DNA from: UBA4416 sp040376995
Lineage (GTDB): Bacteria > Bacteroidota > Bacteroidia > B-17B0 > Aurantibacillaceae
Assembly: GCA_040376995.1 (NCBI GenBank)
Contig: JBEIPP010000004.1
Location: 1-46,445 of the forward strand
Direction of reading: 5' to 3'
Length of the DNA: 46,445 bases
A program made the translations under genes and the position numbers. The notes beneath the pieces are model-generated. The model was not told the origin of the DNA, did not search any database, and worked only from the letters and a program-made list of their open reading frames with translations. Below are positions 7,381-15,669 of this stretch, piece after piece; the first letter of the stretch is position 1; every line of letters starts with the position of its first letter.

Positions 7381-8948
7381 GTTTCTTGTAATGATGAATT
7401 ATGTGATGCCAACCACAAAAATAAAGTCTGAAAGAAAATAAAAAAGGTCAGACCCGATTGTGTTTCTAAGGTATCTTCTGTAATAAAAGATAAAAGAGCA
7501 ATTAAAAAAAATGGCCAATATAAGTAGTGCAATTTTTTTCTTAAAACAAAAGCCGGATACAATAAATAAAATAAGAATACTATCAGCCCTATAAAACCAA
7601 AAGCTACTGTGATTGCTAAGTATTGGTTATGACATCTCAATCTCCAAATTAAATCTAACTTCGAATTCGTTTCATGATACATGTCATTAAAGGCATCTTG
7701 TATATCGCCAGTGCCCACACCAATGATGGGATTATGATGAACGATGTAGCTGCCAGTTTTCCAAAACTCTAAGCGCATGGTGAGTGTGTGCCCTGATGGA
7801 TTTTCTCCCCTTTTATACTTTGTATATTCCCAAATCAATTCTCTCCACCTAGCAATGAGCCCACTATTGAAGTTATATTTATAGTTTGTGTTTCCGTTTT
7901 CAATTGCACTTATATCTTTTTGGCTCAAAGCAGTAAGTCCAACAGAATCTTTAGTTAAACTCTTGCTAGCCATGTATCTCAATAAAGTGTATCGCAAGTT
8001 GTTTCCTTTTTTATCGGAGCTGTTAAATGCTATTTTACTTTTCTTATTCCATTCGTTTTGTAATTCCTCATCGTTAATATTGATAGTAATTAAGGTTCCA
8101 TTTTCAGCAATACCAAAAATAGTGTCTTGCAAATAAGGCCTGCCATTTTTAGTTTTTTCTAATAAGATGTTTGATGAACTATTTGGTGTTTTATCAAACA
8201 TGCGAAAGCTCTCTGTCGCTTGTTTTATAAGAAACACAAGCGATATAAACACAAAAATTAAAATAAAGCCAGAAACTGTTTTAGGTAGTTTTTTTATAAT
8301 ATAGATAATTAATAATAATCCTCCAACTATTATTAAGCATAAAAACCCAGTGGCCATTTCAAGTTTATACATAAAAAACAATAACCAAACCATGGCTAAA
8401 AAACTCAATATTTTTAAAGAAAAAGGTTGTTCTCTTAAACTCCAATATATGAGTCCAATTATTGCAAATGCAATAAATAAAGAGAAACGAATGTGCGACA
8501 TAAAAACAGAAGCACTCCTAACATCTACAATTACTTTTTTTGTATAGCCTACATAAACAGCGTAGCAACAAACAGAGCTAACAAACACACTTAAAAAGAA
8601 AAAACCAAAAAGTAATTTTAATTCTTTAAGCGATAATGGTTTAGTGGAAAATAAAATTAATGGTAAAACCAATAATGGAATTTTGTTTCTTAAATCATCT
8701 AATCCTCTTTGTACATTATTAGTGTAAATCATACCTAACAGGTGTAAGACAAAAAGAGAAATAAGAATCCAAAAAATTTTATTTGATTTTAATTGCTGCC
8801 ACTTCCATGAGAAGTCTTTTTCTAACAACCAGTTGGCGGCTAAAATAATTTGAGGAATACTAGTAGGAACAGTTCCAAATAGCATCCCTGCAGCTAATCC
8901 AATTAAGCCAAACAAAAATATATAGCGATGCCAAATTGCGGGGAGCAT
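7365..8948 (-). CDS. O-antigen ligase/polymerase-like membrane protein (Wzy_C superfamily)
   Basis: 527 residues with about ten to twelve membrane segments and one large extracytoplasmic loop (about residues 250-400). After the loop comes MRLEFWKTGSYIVHHNPIIG followed by VGTGD and HNQYL, the pattern of Wzy_C/WaaL-type proteins that join undecaprenyl-linked glycan to an acceptor or polymerise it. The specificity cannot be told. It is 71 nt downstream of the halogenase-like gene on the same strand and may be read with it, though no functional link is evident. The 3' end lies inside the lepA terminator hairpin. Confidence 0.8.
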   Translation of the reverse strand: MLPAIWHRYIFLFGLIGLAAGMLFGTVPTSIPQIILAANWLLEKDFSWKWQQLKSNKIFWILISLFVLHLLGMIYTNNVQRGLDDLRNKIPLLVLPLILFSTKPLSLKELKLLFGFFFLSVFVSSVCCYAVYVGYTKKVIVDVRSASVFMSHIRFSLFIAFAIIGLIYWSLREQPFSLKILSFLAMVWLLFFMYKLEMATGFLCLIIVGGLLLIIYIIKKLPKTVSGFILIFVFISLVFLIKQATESFRMFDKTPNSSSNILLEKTKNGRPYLQDTIFGIAENGTLITININDEELQNEWNKKSKIAFNSSDKKGNNLRYTLLRYMASKSLTKDSVGLTALSQKDISAIENGNTNYKYNFNSGLIARWRELIWEYTKYKRGENPSGHTLTMRLEFWKTGSYIVHHNPIIGVGTGDIQDAFNDMYHETNSKLDLIWRLRCHNQYLAITVAFGFIGLIVFLFYLLYPAFVLRKKLHYLYWPFFLIALLSFITEDTLETQSGLTFFIFFQTLFLWLASHNSSLQETKKEP

Positions 8949-9019
8949 AAGGTTAACTTAGTTCAATAAAGAACGCAAGATATACTATTTTATTGCTCAG
9001 AAATCACTATTAGTAAAGA

Positions 9020-10705
9020 TTATGCTAGTACGGCATCTTCATAAAACCACATTTTTGCAACATCCGTTTTAATGGCTTCATCAACAGATAAACCATTTGC
9101 GTGTTCAGAGGCGTTATATGGAGTTTTTAATGTAATTAAATACGGATCAACAACGAGATCTAAAGGCGTATTATTTACTTGGTTGCTAATTAAACGGAAT
9201 AGTTCAGCAGCTACTTTTTCTAAAACCACCATGTTTTCAGCTACCTTAGTTACAATGGCATCGGCACCATGCATTTCGTCTATTCCTCTTTGAAAGCTTT
9301 TGAGATAAGTTAAATCTAAAGGATCTATGTAACGATTTTCGAAAATTGCTTTTTCGTAAGGTAACCAATCAATAAATAAATCCTGAACGGCTTTGTTTAA
9401 TTTACCGAATTTACGACCTAAGCTCTTTTCTGAAACAAATAATTCTTTCAATATTTTTAAATCTGTAAATCCATGGTTGGTAAATAATAAACAAGGTACC
9501 GACCAATAAATAGCCCAATCCCAGAAGATTTTAAATACCATAATCTGTGTGTTGCCCATCAATTTATATTTGTCTTGATAAATTGGCAACCAGTCCTTAA
9601 ACCATGATAAAAGGGTTTGCTCATAAATCTGAGCACGCACTGTAATATCTTCTCCTTTATAGTCTCTTAAAATTAAATCACTTAACCAAGTGTTATTTAA
9701 AGAAATAAAATCGCTACCTGGAGAATAAAATGGATCTAAAAATAATCCCGCCTCTCCTGTCACAGCCCATCTATCTGATGAATACACGCGCTTGCTATCA
9801 TGAGCAAAGTGTTTTAAAATTCTAAAATCTAAAATATCTTCTTTATTAGGACAAACATGTTTAGCGGCTTGCGGTTCGTGTTTGTGAATCCAAGCTACAG
9901 CTTTTTCGTATGTGTTAATGGTTTCAAATGGATGTATATCTTCATCTGCTACAATACCTATACTAGTGTTTTTTGAACCTAAAGGAATTACCCATAACCA
10001 ATATCCTTTATCAATAAAATGGACAGTACTTAAGTAACGTAATTTTGGCGCTAAAAAGGTTTTCCATTCTTTGTTGTCGCTCCATTCGTCAATATCAACA
10101 ACTCCCTTTACTCTAAACCATGCAGCGTTTACATTGTGTGGTGCTTCTTTTTGGAAACCTAATTTTTTCTTTAATAAGCTAATACGACTTGTAGCATCTA
10201 CTAACCATTTTGTTTTTATTTTTTTGTCTTCACGCTCATGTGCATAAATGACTTCATGCTTATTACCGTTTTCTCCAAACACGACATCTTTTGCACGTGC
10301 AGCTAATAAAAAATCGGTACCTAATTCTTTTGTATACTTTTCTAAGTAATTTTCAAAAGTACCTCTGTCTAATTGATGACTTGGAACAGGTAATTTTAAA
10401 CGTGGCCCTAACTCTACACGATTTGATAGTTCTGTTTTTTTATGATCAGTAAAAAAGAAACGTAAACCATGTTTTGGTAATTCAAATTCTTCTAAATAAT
10501 TTTTTAATCCCAAAACCTCTCTAAAATAATGCGTGGCTAATTCCACAGTTGATTCTCCAACTTTGTGAGCCGCTATTGCCGCAGCTTTATCTCTACTTTC
10601 TAAAATTAAAATGGAGATATTAGGATTTGCTTGTTTTAGTTGTATGGATAAAGTTAAACCAGCTAATCCACCACCTGCAATTACAACATCATATTCTTGT
10701 TTCAT
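9020..10705 (-). CDS. Flavin-dependent halogenase-like FAD monooxygenase
   Basis: 561 residues. The N-terminal dinucleotide fold shows AGGGLAG (residues 10-16) and an acidic end of beta-2 (ILESRDK). Features of flavin-dependent halogenases are visible: KVGES at 48-52, a Lys at 78 in PKHGLRFFF matching the KxGxxF context of the catalytic Lys in the CmlS/CndH type, and WLWVIP at 236-241 matching the WxWxIP signature. A flavin-binding segment, GEAGLFLDPFYSPGSDF, lies near 318-334. Family members use FADH2, oxygen and halide; related genes occur in flexirubin loci, some of whose pigments are chlorinated. A non-halogenating monooxygenase or reductase of the same fold remains possible. A GNAT gene and a VOC gene lie divergently upstream. 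Confidence 0.7.
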   Translation of the reverse strand: MKQEYDVVIAGGGLAGLTLSIQLKQANPNISILILESRDKAAAIAAHKVGESTVELATHYFREVLGLKNYLEEFELPKHGLRFFFTDHKKTELSNRVELGPRLKLPVPSHQLDRGTFENYLEKYTKELGTDFLLAARAKDVVFGENGNKHEVIYAHEREDKKIKTKWLVDATSRISLLKKKLGFQKEAPHNVNAAWFRVKGVVDIDEWSDNKEWKTFLAPKLRYLSTVHFIDKGYWLWVIPLGSKNTSIGIVADEDIHPFETINTYEKAVAWIHKHEPQAAKHVCPNKEDILDFRILKHFAHDSKRVYSSDRWAVTGEAGLFLDPFYSPGSDFISLNNTWLSDLILRDYKGEDITVRAQIYEQTLLSWFKDWLPIYQDKYKLMGNTQIMVFKIFWDWAIYWSVPCLLFTNHGFTDLKILKELFVSEKSLGRKFGKLNKAVQDLFIDWLPYEKAIFENRYIDPLDLTYLKSFQRGIDEMHGADAIVTKVAENMVVLEKVAAELFRLISNQVNNTPLDLVVDPYLITLKTPYNASEHANGLSVDEAIKTDVAKMWFYEDAVLA

Positions 10706-10820
10706 CTATTATATATTTAATATATAAAAATACAATTTTATTGTTTCTTACAATCCATATTTAGATAAATTATTACTATTAAAAATATTTTGTTTAACGA
10801 CAATAGTGGTTTAGAATGAG

Positions 10821-10828
10821 TATTTTTG
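10821..10828 (+). promoter_or_regulatory. -7 box (TATTTTTG) for GNAT-VOC genes
   Basis: TATTTTTG fits TAnnTTTG, with an implied leader near 32 nt before ATG 10865. Confidence 0.45.
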
Positions 10829-10864
10829 CATCAACCTTAAACAAATCAATTTATCAAATCGATA

Positions 10865-11275
10865 ATGATACAAAACACGGATGATTCTCTTTTTGAATTA
10901 ATTAAAACATATATTCAAAACTTTGAGCTGGATAATAGAGAGCTATCAAAAGAAGAATTTTTAGTGGCAACAAGTAATCATGAATTAGTTGGGTTTGGTA
11001 GAATTCGACAAAGAGATAACTGTTCAGAATTATGTTCTTTGGGTGTTATTGAGCCCGAAAGATTAAAAGGAGTCGGAAAACAACTAGTTCAAGCATTAAT
11101 ACAAAAGGCTACTGAACCACTATATTTGGTTTGTATCATTCCTACATTTTTTGAGCCATTTGGTTTTGTTGTAGTGGAAGAATACCCGGAAGCAATGCAG
11201 GAAAAATTAAACTACTGTACTTCAGAGTTAGTTGTTCCTGAAAAGTATGTTGTTATGAAATTCAAGAACGATTAA
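10865..11275 (+). CDS. GNAT family N-acetyltransferase
   Basis: 136 residues. The fold is suggested by the strand ELVGFGRIRQRD, the strand ELCSLGVIEPERL followed by GVGKQLVQALIQKA (the acetyl-CoA pyrophosphate loop, here KGVGKQL, corresponding to Q/RxxGxG/A), then LYLVCIIPTFFEPFGF, the typical last strand and Tyr/Phe turn. The N-terminus is short. Substrate unknown. The gene is 35 nt upstream of a VOC-domain gene on the same strand and is divergent from the halogenase-like gene. Confidence 0.8.
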   Translation: MIQNTDDSLFELIKTYIQNFELDNRELSKEEFLVATSNHELVGFGRIRQRDNCSELCSLGVIEPERLKGVGKQLVQALIQKATEPLYLVCIIPTFFEPFGFVVVEEYPEAMQEKLNYCTSELVVPEKYVVMKFKND

Positions 11276-11310
11276 AATAAAAACTTTAATTTTACATTTT
11301 TAAAATATAT

Positions 11311-12372
11311 ATGAGCTACATTATTTCAGGAATACAACAATTAGGAGTTGGAAACACTAATGTTCAAGAAACATTTAAATGGTACCGCAAAGCGTTTGGT
11401 ACTGATATAAAAATATTTGAAGAAGCCGCTATGGCAGAATTGATGTTGCCTTACACAGCAAATATGCCACATGCGCGCCATGCTATCCTTGCTATTAGCA
11501 TGAATGGTGGTGGTGGTTTCGAGATTTGGCAATACACAAGTCGTCAAGCTCAAAATGCTGAATTTCAAATTCAATTAGGTGATATTGGGATTTATGCTGG
11601 AAAAATAAAATCGTATAATATTCAAGCTTCATATGCTCATCTAAAAAATTTTGGAGCTAAAATGCTTACTGAAGTAACAACTGCTCCAGACGGAAGAAAA
11701 CATTTTTATATCCATGATTTATGGGGTAATGTTTTTGAAATTATCGAAGAAAAAACATCATGGTACCAGCAAAAAGATTTTACAACCGGTGGAATTTTAG
11801 GTGCTGTTATTGGAGTAAAAGATATTGATAAGTCTATTGGATTATATAAAACGGTATTAGGTTTTGATAAAGTAATTAGTGATTCAACAGACACATTTAC
11901 AGATTGGAAAGGTGTTGAAGGATCACAAAAGAAATTCAGAAGAGTTGTTTTAAGAAACAGCAAACCTCGCGAAGGAAGCTTTGGCCCATTATTAGGGGAT
12001 AATGAAATTGAATTAGTTCAAGCGTTTGATTATACACCTCGTAAAATTTTTGAAAATCGTTTGTGGGGTGATTGTGGTTTTATCCATTTATGCTTTGATA
12101 TCAAAAACATGAAAGCTTTGGAAGAAGCTTGTATAAAAGCTGGGCAGCCTTTTACGGTTGATGGTGGCACAGGTTTTGAAATGGGAGAAGCTGCTGGTCA
12201 CTTCACTTACATTGAAGATGCGGATGGCACTTTAATTGAATTTGTTGAGACAAAAAAACTACCAGTGGTTAAAAAAATTGGTTGGTACTTAGATTTACGT
12301 AAACGTGATCCTAAAAAGTCTTTACCAAACTTTATTTTAAAAGCGCTAAGGTTTAATAGAGTAAAAGACTAG
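11311..12372 (+). CDS. Two-domain VOC (glyoxalase/bleomycin-resistance superfamily) protein
   Basis: 353 residues with two vicinal-oxygen-chelate modules. Module 1 (about 5-145) runs from SGIQQLGVGNTNVQETFKWY to HFYIHDLWGNVFEII. Module 2 (about 155-310) runs from GAVIGVKDIDKSIGLYKTVLGF to FTYIEDADGTLIEFVE. The D-x-x-G-N/T-x-x-E ends are the usual metal-ligand strand. Family members include dioxygenases, epimerases and lyases acting on small molecules; the reaction is not readable here. A basic C-terminal tail of about 40 residues follows module 2. It is probably transcribed with the GNAT gene and is closed by a terminator. Confidence 0.8.
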   Translation: MSYIISGIQQLGVGNTNVQETFKWYRKAFGTDIKIFEEAAMAELMLPYTANMPHARHAILAISMNGGGGFEIWQYTSRQAQNAEFQIQLGDIGIYAGKIKSYNIQASYAHLKNFGAKMLTEVTTAPDGRKHFYIHDLWGNVFEIIEEKTSWYQQKDFTTGGILGAVIGVKDIDKSIGLYKTVLGFDKVISDSTDTFTDWKGVEGSQKKFRRVVLRNSKPREGSFGPLLGDNEIELVQAFDYTPRKIFENRLWGDCGFIHLCFDIKNMKALEEACIKAGQPFTVDGGTGFEMGEAAGHFTYIEDADGTLIEFVETKKLPVVKKIGWYLDLRKRDPKKSLPNFILKALRFNRVKD

Positions 12373-12387
12373 CGCACTATATCAAAA

Positions 12388-12420
12388 TTAAGCCGCTGAG
12401 TTTTCAGCGGCTTAATTTTT
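12388..12420 (+). terminator. Intrinsic terminator after VOC gene
   Basis: Perfect 12-bp stem, arms 12388-12399 and 12404-12415, loop GTTT, then TTTTT. Confidence 0.9.
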
Positions 12421-12445
12421 AGCTAAAAAACTATTCCTTAAATTA

Positions 12446-12477
12446 TTTGTTTACATACCATAAAAGTGGTATTTTTG
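12446..12477 (+). promoter_or_regulatory. Promoter of the suf locus (TTTG-N20-TATTTTTG)
   Basis: TTTG at 12446-12449 and TATTTTTG at 12470-12477 nearly match the Bacteroidota consensus (N19 is ideal). The implied leader before ATG 12544 is about 60 nt. I saw no clear IscR-like operator. Confidence 0.65.
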
Positions 12478-12543
12478 TACTCCGTTTAGAATTAATCTAA
12501 TTAAGAATAAGCGCCAAGTAACTAACAATTAATTACTTACAAA

Positions 12544-12870
12544 ATGATAACAGTAAGCAACGCGGCTAAAGAGCACGCTATTAATTTAATAAAAGAAGAA
12601 AATAAACCAGCAGATACATTTATTCGCGTGGGTGTAGATGGAGGAGGCTGTTCTGGTTTAATGTACAACCTAGTTTTTGATAACGTGATAAAAGAAGGCG
12701 ACCAATTATTTGAAGACAACGGAGTAAAAGTTGTAGTGGATCGTAAAAGCTTTTTATACTTAGTGGGAACTGAATTAGATTACAGTGGCGGATTAAATGG
12801 TAAAGGATTCGTTTTTAAAAACCCTAACGCTACGCGTTCTTGTGGTTGTGGAGAAAGTTTTAGTGTTTAA
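12544..12870 (+). CDS. HesB/IscA-type Fe-S cluster assembly protein
   Basis: 108 residues, the usual A-type carrier length. The three conserved cysteines are present: Cys36 in GGGCSGL, and Cys100 and Cys102 in the C-terminal RSCGCGESF. A-type proteins receive Fe-S clusters from the scaffold and deliver them to apoproteins. As first gene of the locus it plays the SufA/ErpA role; sequence alone does not separate those names. It carries the locus promoter. The next suf gene, sufB, starts only after a four-helix-bundle gene flanked by repeats. Confidence 0.93.
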   Translation: MITVSNAAKEHAINLIKEENKPADTFIRVGVDGGGCSGLMYNLVFDNVIKEGDQLFEDNGVKVVVDRKSFLYLVGTELDYSGGLNGKGFVFKNPNATRSCGCGESFSV

Positions 12871-13336
12871 AGTTTAAGATTCAAAGTTCAAAGGATGGCT
12901 GTAGCAAAAAGATTTGAAGATTTAGAAGTTTGGATTGCAGCAAAGGACGCTTCAGTAATGATTTATAAAATTACTGAAAATGAAAGTTTGAGAAAAGACT
13001 TTGGACTTAAAGATCAGATAAGAAGAGCGTCGATATCTGTAATATCTAATATTGCAGAAGGATTTGAAAGAAATGGAAATAAAGAGTTTATTCAATTTTT
13101 GAGTATAGCAAAAGGATCGGCAGGAGAAGTAAGAGCACAATTATATATTATTAAAGAACTAAATTTTATAAATGAAGAAGAGTTTGTTCTACTATATGAG
13201 AAAGTCACGCAAGTAAGTAAAATGCTTTCGGGACTTATCAATTATTTAAAACAATCTGAATTAAAAGGAACAAAATACATGAGTGAGAAATAATTTTCAA
13301 GCTATATTTTGAATTTTGAACCTTTAACTTTGAACT
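12871..13336 (+). repeat. Inverted TTCAAAG-type repeats flanking the four-helix-bundle gene
   Basis: The left arm (12871-12894) contains TTCAAAGTTCAAAGG. The right arm (13307-13336) contains TTTTGAATTTTGAACC then TTTAACTTTGAACT. Reverse-complementing the right arm matches the left at about 17 of 24 positions. They begin right after the sufA/iscA stop and end 6 nt before the sufB start, so gene plus repeats fill the whole gap between the two suf genes, as an inserted cassette would. Confidence 0.65.
12895..13293 (+). CDS. Four-helix-bundle protein (23S rRNA intervening-sequence protein family)
   Basis: 132 residues, almost all helical. The family pattern is clear: KRFEDLEVWIAAKDASVMIY at the start, the central LKDQIRRASISVISNIAEGF, then EFIQFLSIAKGSAGEVRAQL and a final LSGLINYLKQSE. 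Members were first seen within intervening sequences of 23S rRNA genes and occur widely as single genes in Bacteroidota; their function is unknown. Here the gene sits between two Fe-S assembly genes, where it has no obvious role, and is bounded by inverted repeats. It lies in the same direction as suf, so read-through to sufB is possible. Confidence 0.88.
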   Translation: MAVAKRFEDLEVWIAAKDASVMIYKITENESLRKDFGLKDQIRRASISVISNIAEGFERNGNKEFIQFLSIAKGSAGEVRAQLYIIKELNFINEEEFVLLYEKVTQVSKMLSGLINYLKQSELKGTKYMSEK

Positions 13337-13342
13337 ACTATA

Positions 13343-14794
13343 ATGGCAAACGAAATATTAGAAGAACATATCAATAAAGATTACGAATGGGGATTTACAA
13401 CCAATATCGACGCTGATGAAGCGCCTAAAGGGTTAAACGAAGACATCATTAAATTTATTTCAGCTAAAAAAAACGAACCAGAATGGATGTTAGAATTCCG
13501 TTTAAAGGCTTTTCGTAATTGGCAAAACATGGTGGAGCCTGAATGGGCGCATGTATCATACACTAAACCGAATTTTCAAGATATCATTTATTACTCGGCA
13601 CCTAAACCTAAAAAGGAATTAGCGAGCTTAGATGAAGTAGATCCTGAATTATTAAAAACATTTGAAAAGCTTGGTATATCATTAGAAGAACAAAAACGTT
13701 TAAGTGGCGTACAAAGTAATATCGCGGTTGATGTGGTATTTGATAGTGTTTCGGTTAAAACAACGTTTAAAGAAACTTTAGCAGAAAAGGGAATTATTTT
13801 TTGCTCTTTCAGTGAAGCTGTTCAAGATCATCCTGAGTTAGTAAAAAAATACATGGGCATGGCAGTGCCGCCAACTGATAATTTTTACGCAGCATTAAAC
13901 TCTGCAGTTTTTACGGATGGTTCATTTTGTTATATTCCAAAAGGGGTTCGTTCTCCAATGGAATTATCAACGTATTTTCGTATCAATGCTAGTGGTACTG
14001 GTCAGTTTGAACGCACCTTAATTATTGCTGATGAAGATGCTTATGTGTCTTACCTAGAAGGTTGCACGGCTCCTCAGCGAGATGAGAATCAATTGCACGC
14101 AGCGGTAGTAGAAATTATTACTCATAAAAATGCTGAGGTAAAATACAGTACCGTACAAAACTGGTATCCTGGTGATAAAGATGGTAAAGGTGGTATTTTT
14201 AATTTTGTTACCAAGCGTGGAATTTGTTTAGAAGACAATTCTAAAATTAGTTGGACTCAAGTAGAAACAGGCTCTGCAGTGACTTGGAAATATCCTTCGG
14301 TTATTTTAAAAGGAAATAATTCAGTTGGCGAATTTTATTCGGTTGCGGTTACTAATAACTATCAGCAAGCTGATACTGGAACCAAAATGATTCATATTGG
14401 AAAGAACACACGTTCAACCATTATTTCAAAAGGTATTTCAGCAGGTTTTAGTAATAATAGTTACAGAGGATTGGTTCAAATAAAAAAAGGAGCAAGTAAC
14501 GCACGTAATTTTTCGCAATGTGATAGTTTGTTAATGGGCGATAAATGTGGCGCACATACATTTCCTTACATCGAAATTAAAGATAAATCAGCCGTTGTAG
14601 AGCACGAAGCAACAACAAGTAAAATTGGGGAAGACCAATTATTTTATTGCAAGCAACGTGGTATTGATAACGAAAAAGCAATTGGCTTAATCGTGAATGG
14701 ATATTGCAAAGAAGTATTAAATAAATTACCAATGGAATTTGCTGTTGAAGCACAAAAATTATTAGCAATTAGTTTAGAGGGAAGTGTTGGGTAA
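13343..14794 (+). CDS. sufB: Fe-S cluster assembly scaffold SufB
   Basis: 483 residues. The N-terminal part holds the typical EPEWMLEFRLKAFRNWQ, the core is the long beta helix shared with SufD, and the C-terminal part has CDSLLMGDKCGAHTFPYIE and VVEHEATTSKIGEDQLFYCKQRGI. These carry the conserved Cys and Glu residues at the SufB-SufD interface where the nascent cluster is built. SufB forms the SufBC2D complex with the two following genes and receives sulfur from SufS. Its start is 6 nt from the right repeat of the inserted cassette. A REPIN-like element separates it from sufC. Confidence 0.98.
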   Translation: MANEILEEHINKDYEWGFTTNIDADEAPKGLNEDIIKFISAKKNEPEWMLEFRLKAFRNWQNMVEPEWAHVSYTKPNFQDIIYYSAPKPKKELASLDEVDPELLKTFEKLGISLEEQKRLSGVQSNIAVDVVFDSVSVKTTFKETLAEKGIIFCSFSEAVQDHPELVKKYMGMAVPPTDNFYAALNSAVFTDGSFCYIPKGVRSPMELSTYFRINASGTGQFERTLIIADEDAYVSYLEGCTAPQRDENQLHAAVVEIITHKNAEVKYSTVQNWYPGDKDGKGGIFNFVTKRGICLEDNSKISWTQVETGSAVTWKYPSVILKGNNSVGEFYSVAVTNNYQQADTGTKMIHIGKNTRSTIISKGISAGFSNNSYRGLVQIKKGASNARNFSQCDSLLMGDKCGAHTFPYIEIKDKSAVVEHEATTSKIGEDQLFYCKQRGIDNEKAIGLIVNGYCKEVLNKLPMEFAVEAQKLLAISLEGSVG

Positions 14795-14797
14795 AAG

Positions 14798-14906
14798 CCC
14801 CATCCGACCTCCCCGAAGGGGAGGAGAGATAAACGTATTAAAGTGAAAAATAAAAATAAATATATAAACATTTAATAAAGCCTCCCCTTTGGGGAGGTTG
14901 GAGGGA
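14798..14906 (+). repeat. REPIN-like pair of inverted GC-rich palindromes
   Basis: Two copies of CCTCCCC(N)AAGGGGAGG-type palindromes lie at 14798-14824 and 14881-14906 in opposite orientation, separated by about 56 nt of AT-rich DNA. The reverse complement of the right copy matches the left copy at nearly every position of the CC(A/G)ACCTCCCC(A/G)AAGGGGAGG core. Two inverted REP-like units with a short spacer is the REPIN layout. The element fills the sufB-sufC gap and ends 3 nt before the sufC start. Confidence 0.8.
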
Positions 14907-14909
14907 CTT

Positions 14910-15668
14910 ATGATATCAATAAAAAATTTACACGCGTCAATTGGCGATAAAGAAATATTAAGAGGTATTAACTTAGAAGTAAAAGCTGGTGAAGTTCATG
15001 CCATTATGGGACCAAATGGTTCTGGAAAGTCAACATTATCAAGTGTTTTAGCTGGTCGTGAAGATTATGATGTGACTGAAGGCGAAGTAATCTTCAACGG
15101 AAAAAATTTATTGGATTTATCGGCTGAAGATAGAGCTCGTGAAGGTTTATTTTTGGCATTTCAATACCCTGTCGAAATTCCAGGAGTAAGTAATATTAAT
15201 TTTTTACGTACAGCATTGAATGAAATTCGTGCTTACCACGGACAAGAAGAAATGGCGGCAAAAGATTTCTTAGCTTTAGTAAAAGAGAAATCAAAATTAG
15301 TGGAGTTAGATGCTAAATTAGCAAGCCGAAGTGTTAATGAAGGATTTAGTGGTGGGGAGAAAAAACGTAACGAGATTTTTCAAATGGCAATGTTGAATCC
15401 TAAATTAGCCATCTTAGATGAAACGGATAGTGGATTAGATATTGATGCATTACGTATAGTAGCTACTGGTGTAAACAAATTAAAATCAAAAGATAATGCA
15501 ACCATTGTGATTACTCACTACCAACGTTTATTAGATTATATCGTTCCTGATTTTGTACATATTCTTTACAAAGGTCGTATTGTTAAAAGCGGTGGAAAAG
15601 AATTAGCCCTAGAAATGGAAGCTAAAGGTTATGATGAGATTAAAAAAGAATTTGAAATAGCAGATTAA
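14910..15668 (+). CDS. sufC: Fe-S assembly ATPase SufC
   Basis: 252 residues from ATG 14910. The open frame extends to 14889, but that part is the repeat element, so ATG with MISIKNLHASIGDKEIL is the natural start. ABC-ATPase motifs: Walker A GPNGSGKST, Q-loop FQYPVEIPG, signature FSGGEKKRNE (the SufC form of LSGGQ) and Walker B LAILDETDSGLD, with His in VITHYQRLLDY. SufC dimerises within SufBC2D and couples ATP hydrolysis to opening of the SufB-SufD interface. The bases just before the start (GGAGG, 14894-14898, and GGAGGG, 14900-14905) belong to the repeat and resemble a Shine-Dalgarno site, unusual for this phylum. Confidence 0.98.
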   Translation: MISIKNLHASIGDKEILRGINLEVKAGEVHAIMGPNGSGKSTLSSVLAGREDYDVTEGEVIFNGKNLLDLSAEDRAREGLFLAFQYPVEIPGVSNINFLRTALNEIRAYHGQEEMAAKDFLALVKEKSKLVELDAKLASRSVNEGFSGGEKKRNEIFQMAMLNPKLAILDETDSGLDIDALRIVATGVNKLKSKDNATIVITHYQRLLDYIVPDFVHILYKGRIVKSGGKELALEMEAKGYDEIKKEFEIAD

Positions 15669-15669
15669 T

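Noticed and set aside
9020..10705. Geranylgeranyl reductase or lycopene cyclase as primary call
   Set aside because: The fold is shared, but the WxWxIP motif and Lys context favour the halogenase branch; kept as an alternative only.
12895..13293. rRNA intervening sequence
   Set aside because: The gene belongs to that protein family, but no 23S rRNA sequence surrounds it; it is a stand-alone gene in the suf locus.
14889..14909. Upstream extension of sufC to a TTG
   Set aside because: The extension is the GC-rich repeat; SufC homologues begin near ATG 14910.
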